Source of the DNA: an uncultured Haloferula sp.
GTDB taxonomy: Bacteria > Verrucomicrobiota > Verrucomicrobiae > Verrucomicrobiales > Akkermansiaceae
Direction: 5' to 3'
Length of the DNA: 8,790 nt
Assembly: GCA_946481625.1 (NCBI GenBank)
Contig: CAMLOZ010000111.1
Coordinates: forward strand, 1-8,790
Of this stretch, positions 5,712 through 8,790 are shown one piece after another; positions within the stretch are counted from its first letter, which is position 1, and the number at the start of each line of letters is the position of its first letter. The notes below the pieces were generated by a model. It searched no databases. It saw only the letters and a list, made by a program, of their open reading frames with translations, and had not been told where the DNA came from. The translations under genes were made by a program, and so were the position numbers.

Positions 5712-7185
5712 CGGCCCATCGCTTCGAGCGTTCCACGGCACGATTCCAGCCGTCCACCAGATGCTTCATCTCGTCGGCCGAGCAAGTGGGAACGAACTCC
5801 GTCCCGGCCTCCCGGCGCCGCACCAGTTCCTCGCGGCTGTCCCAGAATCCCACGGCGAGTCCCGCCAGCCACGCCGCCCCCAGCGCCGTCGTCTCGACTT
5901 CCTTCGGGCGCAGCACTTCGACACCGAGCAAATTTGCCTGGAACTGCATCAGCAGGTCGCTCCGCGCCGCGCCGCCGTCCACCAGCAGGCGCTTCAGCGG
6001 AATCCCGCTATCCTTCACCATGCAGCCCGCGAGCTCCGCACTCTGGAAAGCGATCGATTCCAGCGCCGCCCGGCAGAGGTGGGCGCGCTTCGTTCCCCGT
6101 GTCATCCCGAAAACCGCCCCCCTCGCGTAAGGATCCCAGTGCGGCGCACCCAGCCCCGTGAAAGCCGGCACGAAATACATCCCGCCGCTGTCCGCCACCG
6201 TCGCCGCAAGCTGCTCGCACTCCTCCGCGGACCGGATCAGTTGCAGGTCGTCACGCAACCACTTCACGATTGCTCCGCCCATGAAGACGGATCCCTCCAA
6301 GGCATACTCCATCTTCCCTCCGATCCGCCAGGCAACGGTGGTCAGCAGGTTGTTCGTGGAAGCCACCACCTCTGTCCCGGTGTTCATCAGCATGAAGCAG
6401 CCGGTCCCGTAGGTGTTCTTCGCCATGCCGGGCGAAAAGCATCCCTGCCCGAAAAGGGCGGCCTGCTGGTCGCCTGCCATTCCCGCGATTGGAATGCCTT
6501 CCTGCGATTCGCCGAAGATCCCGCTGCTGTCCTTCACCTCCGGCAGGATTGAGGCCGGGATACCGAGGATATCCAGAAGCTCCGCGTCCCACTCGCCACG
6601 GTGGATATCGTAGATCAAGGTTCGCGAGGCATTCGTCGCGTCCGTTGCATGCACCGTCCTCCCGCTCAGCCGCCACAGCAGCCAGGTGTCCACCGTGCCG
6701 AACATCAGCTTGCCAGCCTCGGCCCGCTTGCGCGCGCCTTCGACGTTCTCGAGGATCCAGCGAATCTTGGTTCCGGAAAAATACGGGTCGAGCCTTAGCC
6801 CGGTGCGCTCCGCGAAAAGCGATTCCAATCCCTCGGCTCTCAGCTTGGCGCAATCCGCCGCCGTCCGGCGGTCCTGCCACACGATCGCCGGATACACCGG
6901 CTTTCCCGTCTCGCGGTCCCACACGAGCGTCGTCTCCCGCTGGTTCGCGATGCCGATGGCCGCGATGTCCTCCGCTTCCAGGTCCGCTTTCCCCATCGCG
7001 TCCACCGCCGTGGACCATTGGCTCGCCCAGATCGCGAGCGGATCGTGCTCCACATACCCCGGCTTCGGGAAATGCTGCGGATACTCCTTCTGGCTGACAG
7101 CGACCTGCCGCCCGTCGTGATCGAACACGATGGCGCGCGAGGACGTCGTGCCTTGGTCGAGCGCGAGAATGTGGGTCCGGGGCAT
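5698..7185 (-). CDS. glpK: Glycerol kinase
   Basis: This cytoplasmic enzyme makes sn-glycerol-3-phosphate from glycerol and ATP, the substrate of GlpD encoded next to it. The 495 residues compare with 502 in E. coli. The phosphate-binding loop DQGTTSSR is at 10-17, and the glycerol-binding Arg83 and Glu84 are in NQRET. The catalytic base is Asp239 in [13 protein letters not shown], and the FGGY-family signatures are MAKNTYGTG and [13 protein letters not shown] (344-356). The stretch before GDQQ ([12 protein letters not shown]) lacks the His that is phosphorylated by the PTS in Firmicute enzymes. The ATG at 7185 has the best ribosome binding site in the window, AGAAGG, nine bases upstream. It is first in a two-gene operon with glpD. 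No glpF (glycerol channel) or glp repressor gene is in the window. No clear promoter boxes were found in the 90 bp upstream. Confidence 0.97.
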   Translation of the reverse strand: MPRTHILALDQGTTSSRAIVFDHDGRQVAVSQKEYPQHFPKPGYVEHDPLAIWASQWSTAVDAMGKADLEAEDIAAIGIANQRETTLVWDRETGKPVYPAIVWQDRRTAADCAKLRAEGLESLFAERTGLRLDPYFSGTKIRWILENVEGARKRAEAGKLMFGTVDTWLLWRLSGRTVHATDATNASRTLIYDIHRGEWDAELLDILGIPASILPEVKDSSGIFGESQEGIPIAGMAGDQQAALFGQGCFSPGMAKNTYGTGCFMLMNTGTEVVASTNNLLTTVAWRIGGKMEYALEGSVFMGGAIVKWLRDDLQLIRSAEECEQLAATVADSGGMYFVPAFTGLGAPHWDPYARGAVFGMTRGTKRAHLCRAALESIAFQSAELAGCMVKDSGIPLKRLLVDGGAARSDLLMQFQANLLGVEVLRPKEVETTALGAAWLAGLAVGFWDSREELVRRREAGTEFVPTCSADEMKHLVDGWNRAVERSKRWADDTL

Positions 7186-7275
7186 TGGGTTTCACCTTCT
7201 TCCTAACACGGGATTGTCAGGACGCGAAGCATCTTCCTTGCATTGAAGCGATTCCGGGCGCTTTTTGGTGACAAC
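7186..7275. other. Divergent intergenic region between glpK and the ABC exporter gene
   Basis: These 90 bp must hold the control sites of both the glp operon and the exporter gene. The glpK ribosome binding site is clear. No convincing pair of -35 and -10 boxes and no good palindrome for a glp-type repressor was found on either strand. Confidence 0.5.
7195..7200 (-). promoter_or_regulatory. Ribosome binding site of glpK
   Basis: On the minus strand AGAAGG (7200-7195) lies nine bases before the glpK ATG and pairs with the anti-Shine-Dalgarno end of 16S rRNA. It stands out because most other starts in this window have weak or no such sites. Confidence 0.6.
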
Positions 7276-8790
7276 ATGGCCGTACTCAAGCGCGTCTTTG
7301 CCCTCGCCCTGCACTACCCGGGGCGGACCGCCACCTCGCTGGCTATGGCCATCATCTGCACGGTGCTGGTTCTCGTGCTGCCCACGGTCACCCAGGTGCT
7401 GGTGGACGAAGTGATGGGCAAGGGCCGCTCCGACCTCCTTTTCAGAACCGCAGCCCTGGGCGTCGGCGCGATCCTGCTCCGGCAAGTCCTCTTCATGCTG
7501 CGCACCTATGGCAACAACGCCCTCGAACAGCGCCTGATCCATGATCTCCGCAAAAAACTCTACGACAAACTCCAGCGCCTGCCGATCAAGTGGTTCGACT
7601 CGAATTCCTCCGGCGAGATCATGTCCCGCGTCGCCAGCGACGTGCCGTCCACCGACCGCGTGATCGTCGAGACGATCGACCAAGCGATCCCCGCTCTCCT
7701 TCAGTTCTTCATCATGGCGGGCTGGATGTTTTATAAAAGTTGGGAACTCGCACTGGTGACTCTCGCCCCCTTGCCGATCATCGGCTTGATCACCTCGATC
7801 TATTCCAAGCGGGCTGAGCCGCGCTGGCGCGAGTCGTCCGAAGCCTCCGCCGCTCTCAACGCCCTGCTCCACGACAACCTCGCCGGGATCCGCCAGATCA
7901 AGGCCTACACCGTCGAGCCCGAAGCCCTCGACCGCTTCGATGCCGCCAGCCGCCATGTTGGCGAGAAGCACATGCGCGTGATGAAAGGCCAGGCACTCGT
8001 CTGGCCCACCGTGTCCCTGCTCGCGGAGTCCGGCATCATTCTCATGCTCGGCAGCGGCGCCTACATGGTATTGCAGGGAAAGATGGAGCCCGGCGTGCCG
8101 ATGGCTTTCCTCGTCGCATGGGGCTTCCTCTTCGACCCCATCTCGCGCATCAACAATCTCACCCAGCTCTACGTCGGCGGCAAGGTGGCCGCGAAGCGCG
8201 TCTTCGATATCCTCGACCTGCCCGACGAGTCTCATCTCACCGAAGGCGAGCGTCCCGCCGAGTTCAGGGGCAAGGTGGTCTTCGAGGAGGCCGGTTTCTC
8301 CTACGATCCCGATTCACCGGCGGTCCAAGGGATCTCCCTCACCGCCGAACCCGGAATGACCGTGGCACTTGTCGGGCCCACCGGTGCGGGCAAGTCCACC
8401 GTGCTGAATCTGCTCACCCGTTTCTACGAAACCGACAGAGGCCGTATCCTTCTCGACGATCACCCGATCGAATCGCTCTCTAAGGAATGGCTGCGCGACA
8501 ATACGGGCTACGTGACGCAGGAGAGCTTCCTCTTCAACACCACCTTGCGCGATAACCTCCGCCTCGCCAAACCGGATGCCACCGACGACGAGATCTGGGC
8601 GGCGCTCGACAATGCCAATGCTTCGCCCTTCGTGCGCGATCTCCCCGAGAAACTCGACACCGTCGCCGGCGAACGCGGCGTGCGCTTCTCCGGCGGTGAA
8701 AAGCAACGGCTCTCGATCGCGCGCGCGCTGCTGAAGAATCCCCCGCTGCTTCTGTTAGACGAAGCCACCTCCGCGCTCGACAACGAAACC
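7276..8790 (+). CDS. MsbA-like ABC exporter (membrane domain fused to ATPase), 3' end cut
   Basis: This frame of 505 codons runs open to the window edge. It encodes a half-transporter with a membrane domain followed by an ATP-binding domain, which works as a dimer in the inner membrane. About six membrane segments can be placed near residues 21-42, 55-75, 136-154, 156-178, 241-262 and 274-290. The ATPase domain has the A-loop Tyr343, Walker A GPTGAGKST (367-375), Q-loop Gln415 in YVTQES, the signature FSGGEKQR (471-478) and Walker B LLLLDEATSALD with Asp495 and Glu496. The H-loop lies beyond the edge; about 80-100 residues are missing. FSGGE in place of LSGGQ keeps the essential Ser-Gly-Gly and is a known variant type. 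Substrates of such exporters include lipid A, lipids, drugs and peptides; none can be assigned here. The start is ATG 7276 with GGTGA four bases upstream. The gene is divergent from glpK. Confidence 0.93.
   Translation, partial: MAVLKRVFALALHYPGRTATSLAMAIICTVLVLVLPTVTQVLVDEVMGKGRSDLLFRTAALGVGAILLRQVLFMLRTYGNNALEQRLIHDLRKKLYDKLQRLPIKWFDSNSSGEIMSRVASDVPSTDRVIVETIDQAIPALLQFFIMAGWMFYKSWELALVTLAPLPIIGLITSIYSKRAEPRWRESSEASAALNALLHDNLAGIRQIKAYTVEPEALDRFDAASRHVGEKHMRVMKGQALVWPTVSLLAESGIILMLGSGAYMVLQGKMEPGVPMAFLVAWGFLFDPISRINNLTQLYVGGKVAAKRVFDILDLPDESHLTEGERPAEFRGKVVFEEAGFSYDPDSPAVQGISLTAEPGMTVALVGPTGAGKSTVLNLLTRFYETDRGRILLDDHPIESLSKEWLRDNTGYVTQESFLFNTTLRDNLRLAKPDATDDEIWAALDNANASPFVRDLPEKLDTVAGERGVRFSGGEKQRLSIARALLKNPPLLLLDEATSALDNET

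Noticed and set aside
5232..6552. Plus-strand open frames opposite glpD and glpK
   Set aside because: They are shadows of two genes with full sets of catalytic motifs.
1940..7221. GATTGTCAGG present in both divergent intergenic regions (1940-1949 and 7212-7221)
   Set aside because: Ten-base matches are expected many times by chance in 8.8 kb. The second copy has no -10 box at proper spacing, so it is not a supported operator.
7192..8235. Long minus-strand open frame (347 codons) opposite the ABC exporter gene
   Set aside because: It has no family motifs and mirrors a frame with all ABC exporter motifs. Long antisense frames are common in GC-rich DNA.

Overview
The window is about 8.8 kb of GC-rich bacterial DNA, densely packed with genes and strongly biased to G/C at third codon positions. 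It looks chromosomal and mostly housekeeping. No rRNA, tRNA, CRISPR array, insertion sequence or phage gene was seen. The best guess for the host is a high-GC Gram-negative bacterium, possibly of the Verrucomicrobiota. The cue is the OmpA-type protein with a TonB-like N-terminal anchor next to a short lysine-rich DUF2934-like protein. This is an inference from protein character, not a database match.

Layout from left to right. (1) The 3' end of a plus-strand cupin protein (1-272) runs into the minus-strand homoserine dehydrogenase gene hom with only 6 bp between the stop codons. (2) Just upstream of hom on the same strand lies a gene for an 80-residue protein with a histone-H1-like Lys/Ala tail and a DUF2934-like C-terminus. 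The two could form a small transcription unit. (3) A 92-bp divergent intergenic region separates it from a plus-strand gene for a membrane-anchored OmpA-domain (peptidoglycan-binding) protein, followed after 49 bp by a HAD-IIB phosphatase gene. (4) That gene converges, with a 12-bp gap, on a minus-strand glycerol catabolism operon, glpK then glpD. These two genes overlap by 14 nt. (5) Divergent from glpK across 90 bp is the plus-strand gene of an MsbA-like ABC exporter, which is cut by the right edge. It has no stop codon inside the window, but 505 codons are open and all the expected motifs up to Walker B are present.

How the genes work together: GlpK phosphorylates glycerol and GlpD oxidises glycerol-3-phosphate to dihydroxyacetone phosphate, so these two form one pathway. 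hom belongs to threonine/methionine synthesis. The OmpA protein would tether the envelope to peptidoglycan. The HAD enzyme and the ABC exporter have no substrate that can be read from the sequence.

No clearly new multi-gene system is visible. The points most worth a second look are the duplicated Lys/Ala tail fused to a DUF2934-like domain, kept at protein level despite synonymous divergence; a good promoter placed so that the OmpA-protein mRNA would begin at, or next to, its GTG start codon (leaderless), with a weaker version of the same arrangement at the HAD gene; a GC-rich hairpin that holds the hom ATG in its loop; and the charged proline-rich C-terminal tail of the OmpA protein.
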